DNA from: Photobacterium malacitanum
Lineage (GTDB): Bacteria > Pseudomonadota > Gammaproteobacteria > Enterobacterales > Vibrionaceae
NCBI RefSeq assembly: GCF_900185615.1
Contig: NZ_FYAK01000011.1
Location: 29,583 to 93,582 of the forward strand
Length of the DNA stretch: 64,000 nucleotides
Reading direction: 5' to 3'
In this document: one piece after another, positions 29,084 to 37,963 of the stretch
How the letters are laid out: every line of letters starts with the position of its first letter
How positions within the stretch are numbered: position 1 is the stretch's first letter
Translations under genes and position numbers: made by a program
The notes under the pieces: generated by a model
The model's database searches: none
What the model was told of the DNA's origin: nothing
Seen by the model: the letters and a program-made list of their open reading frames with translations, nothing else

Positions 29084-29129
29084 AAGATAGTTGAGCCTAA
29101 AACCTAATCTATTAATCTTGGTGAAAATA

Positions 29130-30803
29130 TTATTTAATATATGTATCAATTTTAGCAAAATCTAAAACTATTAAACCTTCAGTAAAATTAAAAGTATGTG
29201 TTGCAACTATAGAATCAAAATAATCTGCCGCAACTTCAAACTGAATATCTTCTTCATACTTATATCGTGATATTTCATTAACTTTTGATACCCCAAAAGA
29301 TTTACCATATAGATCACAACCTTGAATTTGATAGACACGGTATATATTTTCATCATCAAAGAAAAGTCCACCATTACGACCAATTGATGCATTATATATA
29401 ACAGGGTTACTTTTATGCTCTACCCAATCACCATTCAGTAAATCTTTAGAATAGAAAAGATGTAATTCAGAATAATGATCATTTCCTAATAGTGATGAGT
29501 CAACATTAGACATCATCCACCACGTACTATCAACTTTAACAATATTAGTATCTGCAGCTGATATATTTTTTATTAAAATTTTTTCTAACTTCCACTCTAA
29601 TGGGAAATTAACACATTTATAAAGTCTAATATCTTTTGCTGAACAACTTTCAGGGCACATATAAAGATTATCACCATCCCTAAATAAATAAGGATAAGAT
29701 AAATGAAATTCTTCTTCTAAAGCTACTCCTAAATATTTATACCCATTAGGATCAATTTCATATACTGTAATTAACCCTTTACGTACAGCAAAATCATAAT
29801 CTTCAACGAAACAATAATGTTTATTTCCTTGTTTTATAATAAAAGGGTCTGCTAAATAATGATTATCCGGATTTTCAATGACAGTAGATTCAGACAATGA
29901 CACATCACACCAACTATCTGTAAATTGATAAGCAACACCCCAGGTTATCGTTTTTGATGTAATGCTTCTCCAAGCTCTAATATAACAACAACAAAATAGC
30001 TTATATAAATATAATATTTGAACTGATATACTAGGTACTGAATATGAAGGGAACATTGATCTATGCTGATTTACAACATGATAATGAGCACGCTTTGAAG
30101 CAATATTTTCAACTAATTTGTGAATAACTGAATTAGACTTAGAATATAGTCTAATTAAATTTAAGGTGAACATAAAAGACGTCATAATACTTCCATTAAA
30201 AATCACATCTTCTATTTTTTTTAATTTATAATTAGTTACCTTCACACTAAAACTAGTAGTATCGTGCTTATTAAGCACATCATAAAAACCAGCACATAAA
30301 GAACTACTAAAAGTAGTATTCGTATAATTTAATGAGATGACACCAGAAGGAAATAATTTTAAAAGTTCGTCTGGAATTTTTTTACTGCCATAGTGAATTA
30401 ATAAATCAACATTTTCTCTTCTTATTTTTATAATTTCATCTTCGGTATATCTATAGAAAAAATCACCATTTAAAGCACTATTATATATATTAAAATTTCT
30501 GATTGATAAGTTCTTTATATTGATTTTAAAAAAATAATTATTAACTATTTTTTTGTTTTTAATTAATAGAAAAACTTCAAATTTTATAACTAACTTCAAA
30601 AAAAGTTTTTTTATAAAAAGATAAATATTAGATAGTAACGATATATTAATTTCTTTAATAGATGGAAATTTAAAAAAACAATAGTGCGTAATAGTAAATT
30701 TAACATCATATACCTTAGAATCTAAAGCTACATCTAAGAAGTCATAAATTTGTTTTGTATTATTATCATCATCTAATAAAACACCAACTTTTAATTTCCT
30801 CAC
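29130..30803 (-). CDS. Two-domain protein: degenerate formyltransferase-like region plus a GINT1-type propeller domain
   Basis: A 557-residue protein. The first half (to about 200) follows a formyltransferase-like plan (KVGVLLDDD at the start, LFPSGVISLNYTN near 165-175), but the NxH catalytic pair of such enzymes reads N-Y-T, so it is probably inactive. The C-terminal half (about 290-550) resembles the N-terminal domain of plant GINT1-like glycosyltransferases and GH43-like propellers: YLADPFII, HYCFVEDYD, LSYPYLFRDGDNLYMCPES, repeated Trp/Asp strands. It may bind or modify the polymer. GTG at 30803 is taken because AAGGGA lies 6 bases before it; an ATG at 30860 overlaps the previous stop as TAATG and is the alternative. 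Confidence 0.7.
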   Translation of the reverse strand: MRKLKVGVLLDDDNNTKQIYDFLDVALDSKVYDVKFTITHYCFFKFPSIKEINISLLSNIYLFIKKLFLKLVIKFEVFLLIKNKKIVNNYFFKINIKNLSIRNFNIYNSALNGDFFYRYTEDEIIKIRRENVDLLIHYGSKKIPDELLKLFPSGVISLNYTNTTFSSSLCAGFYDVLNKHDTTSFSVKVTNYKLKKIEDVIFNGSIMTSFMFTLNLIRLYSKSNSVIHKLVENIASKRAHYHVVNQHRSMFPSYSVPSISVQILYLYKLFCCCYIRAWRSITSKTITWGVAYQFTDSWCDVSLSESTVIENPDNHYLADPFIIKQGNKHYCFVEDYDFAVRKGLITVYEIDPNGYKYLGVALEEEFHLSYPYLFRDGDNLYMCPESCSAKDIRLYKCVNFPLEWKLEKILIKNISAADTNIVKVDSTWWMMSNVDSSLLGNDHYSELHLFYSKDLLNGDWVEHKSNPVIYNASIGRNGGLFFDDENIYRVYQIQGCDLYGKSFGVSKVNEISRYKYEEDIQFEVAADYFDSIVATHTFNFTEGLIVLDFAKIDTYIK

Positions 30804-30859
30804 CAATAATCCCTTATAAACAGCCAAACTTAAGTAAACATAGTCACAAAAAATATACA

Positions 30860-31666
30860 TTATTTTTTCTTATAATTATCAGTATTTACAAATAGTACAT
30901 CATTAATATTATTATTTATATTTTCATTAGAAAAATAGAAATAATAATTATATAAAGCTTTAATAACTTCTTTCTTATTCCAATCCTTAGTTAAATATAA
31001 ATGTCCTGATGATATTTCATGTTGACTTATATTTTGTAATGGCTGTTTGTTTACGTAAGCCTTAATTACCTTACTGTATATATCATGGGCATGATTCATT
31101 ACTTTAATATGTAATTCAGATAATGATTCATTACCTATTAGAGGACATTTTTCTGTAACAATTAAATTACCAGTATCTATGCCATCATCTAGCCACATAA
31201 CGGTATTACCTATTAAATGAAAATTCCGATTACTTAGACACCAATTAGTACAATTCGGACCACCTTTTACATAAGGAGATATACCTGTATGTAAGTTCAT
31301 AATTTTAGATGTTTTTGAAAGCTCTTTGATTAACTTTGCACCCAGTAAATTGGTACCTGAAACTATCACTAAATCAGGACTTTCATTAACTATAAACTCT
31401 AAAACTTCATCTGAATTAATATCATTAGTTGAAACTTTTAATACTCTACTTTTGAATTCATCTGTAATAATGAAAGAACGTTGCATTTTTCTCCAAGCTA
31501 ATGATAAAGGTAGAGCACAAATACTTTGTATAAATTTACTATATGATTTCTTCTTATTATATTTTTTTGATACCGTTACAACTGATGAAATAGTAGCGAT
31601 TTGAGACACTTTGCTAATAAGTCCCCAATGGTTAGGTTGATCACCTATAAAAGCAACAATTTTCAT
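30860..31666 (-). CDS. Sugar formyltransferase family protein
   Basis: A 268-residue cytosolic enzyme of the formyltransferase fold shared with methionyl-tRNA and sugar N-formyltransferases, which use 10-formyl-tetrahydrofolate. The catalytic triad is in place: Asn and His in MNLHTGISP (about 124 and 126) and Asp in DDGIDTGNLI (about 162). The N-terminal part (MKIVAFIGDQPNH) is the cofactor-binding Rossmann part; the C-terminus is short and basic and lacks the tRNA-binding OB domain. AGAGG precedes the ATG. It lies inside the polysaccharide locus, so an amino sugar is the likely acceptor, although no sugar aminotransferase is encoded here. Confidence 0.78.
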   Translation of the reverse strand: MKIVAFIGDQPNHWGLISKVSQIATISSVVTVSKKYNKKKSYSKFIQSICALPLSLAWRKMQRSFIITDEFKSRVLKVSTNDINSDEVLEFIVNESPDLVIVSGTNLLGAKLIKELSKTSKIMNLHTGISPYVKGGPNCTNWCLSNRNFHLIGNTVMWLDDGIDTGNLIVTEKCPLIGNESLSELHIKVMNHAHDIYSKVIKAYVNKQPLQNISQHEISSGHLYLTKDWNKKEVIKALYNYYFYFSNENINNNINDVLFVNTDNYKKK

Positions 31667-31716
31667 AAAACCTCTGCTAAATGTCTGAAATTTATATTTG
31701 TTATATATGAATTTAA

Positions 31717-32820
31717 TTAAGCTAGTACTGAAATAGTTCTATCAATGACAATAGATTCATCAAACTCTTTTTCAACTTTTAGCCTCGCGTTGCTGCAAAT
31801 TATCTTATAAGCATCTTCAGGTAACATTAGTATTTTCTTCATTGCACCAGCTAAAGATTTGCTATTCCTCGGTTGACACAAAAATCCATTATAACCATCT
31901 TTAATAATATGCTTACATCCAGGGACATTCGTCGCTACACTCGGCAACCCCATAGCTCCTGCCTCAATTAAGGTTTTAGGCATCCCTTCTCTATATGATG
32001 GTAAAACAACACAATCAGCCTTTGCATACACACTAACAACATCATCACTGCTCCCTAGCCACTCAATGAAAGGATATTTAATCCATTGGTTCACTACATT
32101 CATAGAAATAGATGATTTATTCTTATTATCAATAAAGCCACATATTTGTAATTTAAAATCAAAGTTCTCTTGATACAAAATTTTAGCAGCTTCAACAAGT
32201 TCATTTAGACCTTTATCAGACAAAATCCGACCAACAAAAAGAAAAGTAAAAACATTTCTATAAGATTTATATAACACTGGATAAAACTTCTCCGTATTTA
32301 CACCAGAACCTGGTAATAATTCCAATTTAAATTTATTGACTAACTTATTATCTGATAACATAGAAAAATCATCTGGATTTTGACAAAAAACTTTATCGGC
32401 ATAAGGTTGGGATAATTTGTATAGTATCCTGACTATTTTTGATATTAAATTATTATTAATAAAAGCAGTCCCTAAACCACATACATTATTTATGACAACA
32501 GCACCATATATCTTAGCAGCCCAAGTTCCATATACATTATTTTTCAATGTATAATTGAAAACATAATCGGGTTTTATTCTACGATAGAGACATAATAGCT
32601 GATATAAAGTGATTATATCTTTATATACATTGTAACCTTTATTATCCATATCAATATTAGACCAATAGCATCCAAGTTCAGACATTAGCCTTTTAGAATA
32701 ATTATCTCGAGGTGAAATACAATAAACTGTATACCCTTTATCAATAAACGCTTTAATTGATGATTGTCTGAAGTTATATAAATACCATGATGTGTTTGCG
32801 GAGAATACAATTACTTTCAC
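31717..32820 (-). CDS. Glycosyltransferase family 4 (GT-B) enzyme
   Basis: A 367-residue cytosolic or membrane-associated transferase that adds one sugar to the lipid-linked repeat unit. The N-terminal half starts KVIVFSANTSWYLYNFRQS. The donor-binding half holds FLFVGRILSDKGLNELVEAA (about 195-215), VVLPSYREGMPKTLIEAGAMGLP and the E-x7-E pattern of GT4. It resembles the PglA/WbnH-like branch. It starts with GTG, supported by AAGGATTT 9 bases before. The sugar is not predictable. Confidence 0.86.
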   Translation of the reverse strand: MKVIVFSANTSWYLYNFRQSSIKAFIDKGYTVYCISPRDNYSKRLMSELGCYWSNIDMDNKGYNVYKDIITLYQLLCLYRRIKPDYVFNYTLKNNVYGTWAAKIYGAVVINNVCGLGTAFINNNLISKIVRILYKLSQPYADKVFCQNPDDFSMLSDNKLVNKFKLELLPGSGVNTEKFYPVLYKSYRNVFTFLFVGRILSDKGLNELVEAAKILYQENFDFKLQICGFIDNKNKSSISMNVVNQWIKYPFIEWLGSSDDVVSVYAKADCVVLPSYREGMPKTLIEAGAMGLPSVATNVPGCKHIIKDGYNGFLCQPRNSKSLAGAMKKILMLPEDAYKIICSNARLKVEKEFDESIVIDRTISVLA

Positions 32821-32897
32821 TTTAATAAATCCTTATAATAAAGTTCAATAGAAATTATAATAAATAATAAACCACTAACATATAGTTAATGCCTAAA

Positions 32898-33851
32898 TTA
32901 AACGCCACTCATATTTTTACTTACCATTCCATATTTTTCATTTAGTATTTTGTATTTATCAATTATTTTAGATAAATGATTTATATTTAATTCGACGTCA
33001 GAACCAAAATTATGTGGATGCCACCATAAATGATAGCAATGTCCATTTATAGCGGCATGTTCCATTTCAACTAATACTCTTCTGAGTAATAATGCTGAAA
33101 CTAATGATGGCATTGTACGAGATATAGGTCTTAAAAAACGGCTTGCTGATATATTAGTCATTCCATTTGTTATCGATGTCTTATACCCATGATACCCATC
33201 TATCGGTAAGACGCTGTCAAAAGCTTTAAATCCTCTAACTAAATTGCTTCGTTGATTTTGGGATTTCTCCTGATATATAAAAGAATTAGGATTACTCCTA
33301 TAAATATTTATATTATGTTTTTTACATACTTTTAAATAATCATCAGAGAACTGGTTTCTTGGAAAGACAATACTTTTTATATTTATGTCATTATCCGTTG
33401 CAATAGCTAATAATGATTTAGTATCAGCATCAAATTGCTCTAACGTTTGACCTTTTTCTAAGCAATAATAATGAGAAAATGTATGAGATGATATTTCTTG
33501 TCCATTATTTTCTAAAATCAATTTTATTAAAGATGGAGCAAAATGATATGGATCTGTTTTTTCTGAATCTCCTACACAGTTTGAGAGGTAATCGTAAGGG
33601 TTATACCTGTTATTTTCATATGATGGCATCTTATCAGGTAAATATTTAATTATTTCATTTTTGTTATTAGCAAACAAAAAACCTACAGTCGCCCATGAAG
33701 CATGAATATTGTTTAATTTAAACAAATTTAAAATTTTTGGTATTGCTTTACGAGCACCAATAATATTATTACCATAAGATCTAATTCTCCTCTTATCAAA
33801 TACACCCCACATTAGTTCAAAATCTATTGATATTATAAAAATACCATTCAT
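32898..33851 (-). CDS. Polysaccharide deacetylase family protein with an atypical first motif
   Basis: A 317-residue NodB-like protein. The usual TFDDG is replaced by SIDFELMWG near residue 10, as in a known cytoplasmic sub-branch, while the His-box is kept (SHTFSHYY). A conserved YHLWWHPHNFG lies near the C-terminus. GGAG stands 6 bases before the ATG at 33851; a TTG four codons earlier contains that site. It probably acts on a sugar nucleotide or glycan. Together with the deacetylase at 27908 it gives the locus two such enzymes. Confidence 0.78.
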   Translation of the reverse strand: MNGIFIISIDFELMWGVFDKRRIRSYGNNIIGARKAIPKILNLFKLNNIHASWATVGFLFANNKNEIIKYLPDKMPSYENNRYNPYDYLSNCVGDSEKTDPYHFAPSLIKLILENNGQEISSHTFSHYYCLEKGQTLEQFDADTKSLLAIATDNDINIKSIVFPRNQFSDDYLKVCKKHNINIYRSNPNSFIYQEKSQNQRSNLVRGFKAFDSVLPIDGYHGYKTSITNGMTNISASRFLRPISRTMPSLVSALLLRRVLVEMEHAAINGHCYHLWWHPHNFGSDVELNINHLSKIIDKYKILNEKYGMVSKNMSGV

Positions 33852-33865
33852 AATTATCTCCAATC

Positions 33866-34936
33866 TTATAGGTAGCTATCATATGGAATCCAAGAACTTG
33901 CGTGCGAGCCAAAAAAAAGCCAAGAAAACAAAACAATAAAATAATATAGATAGGTTAACGTAATAACAAAAAACTTATCCCAATACTCAAAAATATTAAA
34001 TAAATTAGCAAAAACTAATATTTGAATAGGTATTAAGTAAATTGAAAAACGATCTATCATCGTTGATAAATTAGGGAGAAAAACCAAACAAAATAATAAT
34101 AATAATGATGATATAGAAAGAAGATAAGTAAGATTATATATTGGTTTAGTATAATTAAACCTACTTTTAAAAAGAATAAATATAATTGATGGTATAACGC
34201 ATAGAATTACTCGCATCAATGCACCAGGAGAAGTATAACGATTACTCTCTATGTATGTATAAATCATTGCGTCAAATGTATTTGTCATAAATAAATAAAT
34301 AATAAAATAGACAAATAGTGAACAGAAAAATACTTTTTGATATGTAGGCCGCTCCGTAACTATAAATGCAAGAGGTATCATAACAATTGCAGTTTTGTGA
34401 AAAATAGATCCAAAAAGAACCAATAAAACATACCCTCTGACATTATCATTACTTAGGCTTATAATTGCTAACAGAAAAAATGAAATAGCGATAGCCTGTC
34501 TTGAATATCCCATAGATACAACCAAAAAAAGGTACGGGAAAGAAATTATTAAAGATATAAATGTACTGCTTTGGTTATTACTAAATTTCAATAAAGCAAA
34601 TGAAAATATAATACCGCATGTTAAATTTACGCCTACCATTCCAAAATCAGAATGATAAGATAAATAGTTTATTATCTGATATCCAAAATCCTTCATTTGT
34701 AGAACTTCATAAAAGGATAAGGTTTTCATTAAATCATAGTAATATTTATATGAAAACCAATCAGGACCAATCTGGTACCTTAATCCTATAATTAAACTAA
34801 ATGATATGAATATAATGAATAAGATAAAATTTTTACTATATATAAAATATCTAGTTTCTATGATTTCGTTTTTTTTAAAATCAAAAACTATTGAAAAAAA
34901 AACCAAAGAAAAGAATACAATGAAATATATCTCCAT
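33866..34936 (-). CDS. wzy: Polysaccharide polymerase Wzy (EpsG-like)
   Basis: A 356-residue protein with about ten membrane helices, Phe/Ile/Tyr-rich, and a large loop around residues 55-85 with RYQIGPDWFSYKYYYDL, the typical EpsG/Wzy feature. It joins repeat units in the periplasm. The start overlaps the stop of the glycosyltransferase before it as TAATG. Assignment is by topology, the GPDW motif and the fact that no other polymerase candidate is in the locus. Confidence 0.78.
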   Translation of the reverse strand: MEIYFIVFFSLVFFSIVFDFKKNEIIETRYFIYSKNFILFIIFISFSLIIGLRYQIGPDWFSYKYYYDLMKTLSFYEVLQMKDFGYQIINYLSYHSDFGMVGVNLTCGIIFSFALLKFSNNQSSTFISLIISFPYLFLVVSMGYSRQAIAISFFLLAIISLSNDNVRGYVLLVLFGSIFHKTAIVMIPLAFIVTERPTYQKVFFCSLFVYFIIYLFMTNTFDAMIYTYIESNRYTSPGALMRVILCVIPSIIFILFKSRFNYTKPIYNLTYLLSISSLLLLFCLVFLPNLSTMIDRFSIYLIPIQILVFANLFNIFEYWDKFFVITLTYLYYFIVLFSWLFFGSHASSWIPYDSYL

Positions 34937-36009
34937 TATGCTACCTTAGAAATTATTTTTAGTAGGACATCCTGCTGTATTTGTAAGGAATATTTATCTT
35001 CTACTGATAATCTTGCTTTCCTTGAAAAATCTTCGTATACAAAATCAGAATCAACAATTCTATTTATAGAATCATACCAAGAATTTTTTTCATTTATTAA
35101 AAGACCACAGCCTAAATGATTTATTATATTTTCATTAGTACCAACCGATGATGCAACAACCGGTATTCCACAAGCCATATATTGTATAAGCTTATACCCA
35201 CATTTACCTTTTTCGAAATTTTCATCTGGTATTGGCATTATACCCAAATCAAATTTTTGAATATAACTGACTTCTGAATCTTCGCTCCATGGTAATACTT
35301 CTATATTACAATAAGGAAAATGATTAACTATATCTTTATTAGCACCAATCATAACCATCTTGTATTTTTTATTTTTCAGTAAATCTATAATATTTGATTT
35401 AATCTGTAATATATATTTTTGTGTATAAGGAGAACCAATCCAGCCAATAGTGACCTGACCACAAGGTAATTTTTTATGAAGTCTAGGGTACCGACTTATA
35501 TCTACAACTGTTGGTATTAACTCTATGTTTTTAGCACCAGCCAATTCAGCATGTTGATATATATAGTTATTTCCAACAATGACTACTTTAGCATATTTCA
35601 TAACCTTATCGATTTTTTTAGATAACATAAATCTAACTAATTTATTATTTGAACTATCATAATTGTGAAAAATGGCATCATCATAATCAACAATATAATT
35701 TATATTTAAAATGCTCATTATCCATTCAAATAATGATGGCAGATATGGAAATAATTCTTTTTCTATGTAAATTAAGTGATATTTCTTAACAGAAAATAAA
35801 GTAATAAATCTTTTAAAATAACAGTAAGCTATTTTAAATACTGACTTAGTATTTTTAGAGTAATACGAAGATAGATATTTATCGTCAAACAAGTATGAAA
35901 CTGTTACCTGGAATTCATTAGATTCAAGAAATGGAATATATTGAAACGTTCTTAACCTAGAACTAGCACCCATCCTTGAATACTTGGTAAACATTAATAT
36001 TTTTTTCAT
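34936..36009 (-). CDS. Glycosyltransferase, GT4-like
   Basis: A 357-residue transferase. It starts MKKILMFTKYSRMGASSRLRTFQY, a stretch common in this group. The donor half contains VTIGWIGSPYTQKYI, a region with FDLGIMPIPDENFEKGKCGYKLIQYMACGIPVVAS and the E-rich end. The ATG at 36009 has AGAG ahead; an ATG fifteen codons upstream lies deep in the gene before. It overlaps the end of that gene by about 47 bases in another frame. Sugar unknown. Confidence 0.82.
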   Translation of the reverse strand: MKKILMFTKYSRMGASSRLRTFQYIPFLESNEFQVTVSYLFDDKYLSSYYSKNTKSVFKIAYCYFKRFITLFSVKKYHLIYIEKELFPYLPSLFEWIMSILNINYIVDYDDAIFHNYDSSNNKLVRFMLSKKIDKVMKYAKVVIVGNNYIYQHAELAGAKNIELIPTVVDISRYPRLHKKLPCGQVTIGWIGSPYTQKYILQIKSNIIDLLKNKKYKMVMIGANKDIVNHFPYCNIEVLPWSEDSEVSYIQKFDLGIMPIPDENFEKGKCGYKLIQYMACGIPVVASSVGTNENIINHLGCGLLINEKNSWYDSINRIVDSDFVYEDFSRKARLSVEDKYSLQIQQDVLLKIISKVA

Positions 36010-37192
36010 AAGATACTCTTTGATAAATTTTGTTATACCTTTTAGCGCCAACATCTGCAGAAAATAGTTCTAATGCAGCTTGTTTACACCGTCGAGAACA
36101 ATCAGGATCAGCTAACAAACTCTTCATTTCATTTAATGCTGTAATTAAATCCTGTTCCGAGTTATTTTTAACCACAACACCAATATTGAATTTTTTAATT
36201 AGATTAGCCATGTCACCAACACCTTCATTCCCTAATATAGGAATACCACAAGCCAAAAATTCAGCCATTCGTGTAGGAGCAGAACCTATTTTGCTGATTC
36301 CGGAAGTAAAATAAAGAATAGCAAAAGTCATATCATTTATATTAGACTGAATATCTTCTGGTTTTGATGATTTAATTTCTATTTCACTAATTGAATATTC
36401 TTTAGCTAGACCGTATAAAAAACATTGATCGTCTTTTGTAATCAATTTCACCTTTGAACTTTTGAATACTTTTTCAGATAATTTTAACGTTTGAAATAAC
36501 CAATCACTATAATACCAACCACTTATAATAGTACCCATAGTACCAATGATGATATCTTGATTAGTTTCCTTTATATCATTTTTAAAACGAGTTAAATCTA
36601 CACAAGTTGGAATTACTGAAAATTTATCTTTTGATAATGTTGGATTTTGATTCAATATATAAGGTAAAGCGGCGTTGGTTAAACTAACAATAGCTGCAGA
36701 ATCATTAAATAACTCCCTTTCAAAGAACTTTAACATTTTATAAATAATAGAATCTTTCTTTAAACGTTCATCATCAACCATTTCTTCTAACCAAAGAGCA
36801 CGCATATCGAATATAAATGGTAATTTAATTACTTTTCTAGCCAAATAAGCAGCAATACTAGGGATGTAACTTCGGCAATGCATAAAATCAAATTTATATT
36901 TATTATTTAACTTGTATATATCAAAGATTAAATTAGTTAAATCCCAAGAAGTAGCAAATAGTCTTGGCTTTTTATGATAGATTCTAGGTTTCCAAATTAT
37001 ATTATTTTCATAGCACAATGATTTTAATTTATCCACTTGTATTTTATTATCAAAATCATCTTTCTTTTCAAATGTAATTAATATAAACCGATAACTACAA
37101 GAAAGACGGGTTAAATAGGCAAGAATTTGAGATTGCCCTAAGGGCTCAAGTATTCCTGTATAAGAAAGATATAATACTATTTTTTTATTCAT
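35963..37192 (-). CDS. Glycosyltransferase family 4 enzyme
   Basis: A 409-residue GT-B protein. An N-terminal half (VLYLSYTGILEPLGQSQILAY) leads to the donor domain with KPEDIQSNINDMTFAILYF, APTRMAEFLACGIPILGNEG and GVGDMANLI. The start overlaps the end of the GT25 gene by 8 bases and its end overlaps the next gene by about 47, an unusually long overlap. Sugar unknown. Confidence 0.83.
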   Translation of the reverse strand: MNKKIVLYLSYTGILEPLGQSQILAYLTRLSCSYRFILITFEKKDDFDNKIQVDKLKSLCYENNIIWKPRIYHKKPRLFATSWDLTNLIFDIYKLNNKYKFDFMHCRSYIPSIAAYLARKVIKLPFIFDMRALWLEEMVDDERLKKDSIIYKMLKFFERELFNDSAAIVSLTNAALPYILNQNPTLSKDKFSVIPTCVDLTRFKNDIKETNQDIIIGTMGTIISGWYYSDWLFQTLKLSEKVFKSSKVKLITKDDQCFLYGLAKEYSISEIEIKSSKPEDIQSNINDMTFAILYFTSGISKIGSAPTRMAEFLACGIPILGNEGVGDMANLIKKFNIGVVVKNNSEQDLITALNEMKSLLADPDCSRRCKQAALELFSADVGAKRYNKIYQRVSYEKNINVYQVFKDGC

Positions 37193-37955
37193 TATTATTT
37201 AACCTACACCTTGCTAGTTGTGAATATTCATTTACATATTTATAGTTGCTCTCACTCTTTAATAAAATATATCTTAATCTTATATACCTAAGATACTTAT
37301 ACAGTTTACCTTTCAATAAATATTTAGAAATTTTTATGGCTAATGAATCATCTTGCGAGTATCCAATACTAGATTTGAATCCATTTATTCTGAAAGATTT
37401 ATTATAAAGTATTCTGGGATTATTAAATCCGCCCTTTGAAAAAAGTCCATGCCAATCATCAGCAATGAACTCTATATTTTTATTAATATCATATAATTTT
37501 TTTGCTGCCTCACTACCAATAACATATACAGCTGTAGTTCGTACATCTTTCATTGATAATGGATATACTAATTTTCCATTATTTAATTCCATTTGGTCAT
37601 ATAATGAGTATTTAGCTGTAGTTATATTTCTATTATACAAAAAGATTATTTCATCTTCCTTTATTATACTTTCTATTTCATTTAATATAGCATCAATGTT
37701 ATTTGGTAGAATAACATCATCTTCAATAATACATGCACTTTTATTTCCAGATTTGAATATTTCCTTATATGCTTCAACATGTGACAAAGCACAACCTACT
37801 TGCCCATCATTAAATTCTTTACAATATGAATTTCTATTTATTTTTGTCCCATCGACTCCAATTATTTTATATTTTTTTTTACTTTTCTTTATTTCATTAT
37901 TAATATGTAAATATCTTTCTCTTAATCGTATTATTGATATTAAATATATGTTCAT
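37185..37955 (-). CDS. Glycosyltransferase family 25 (LgtB/Lex1-like)
   Basis: A 256-residue transferase. It has the GT25 opening (YLISIIRLRERYLHINNEI), then DGQVGCALSHVEAYKEIF and ACIIEDDVILPNN, with the conserved acidic EDD near residue 79, and AVYVIGSEAAKKLYD. GT25 enzymes in LPS pathways commonly add galactose from UDP-galactose; that is a family trend and not shown here. AGAG stands 6 bases before the ATG. Confidence 0.82.
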   Translation of the reverse strand: MNIYLISIIRLRERYLHINNEIKKSKKKYKIIGVDGTKINRNSYCKEFNDGQVGCALSHVEAYKEIFKSGNKSACIIEDDVILPNNIDAILNEIESIIKEDEIIFLYNRNITTAKYSLYDQMELNNGKLVYPLSMKDVRTTAVYVIGSEAAKKLYDINKNIEFIADDWHGLFSKGGFNNPRILYNKSFRINGFKSSIGYSQDDSLAIKISKYLLKGKLYKYLRYIRLRYILLKSESNYKYVNEYSQLARCRLNNNE

Positions 37956-37963
37956 AATAATCT

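Noticed and set aside
30860..31666. Methionyl-tRNA formyltransferase
   Set aside because: It is too short, lacks the C-terminal tRNA-binding domain and sits in a polysaccharide locus without def.
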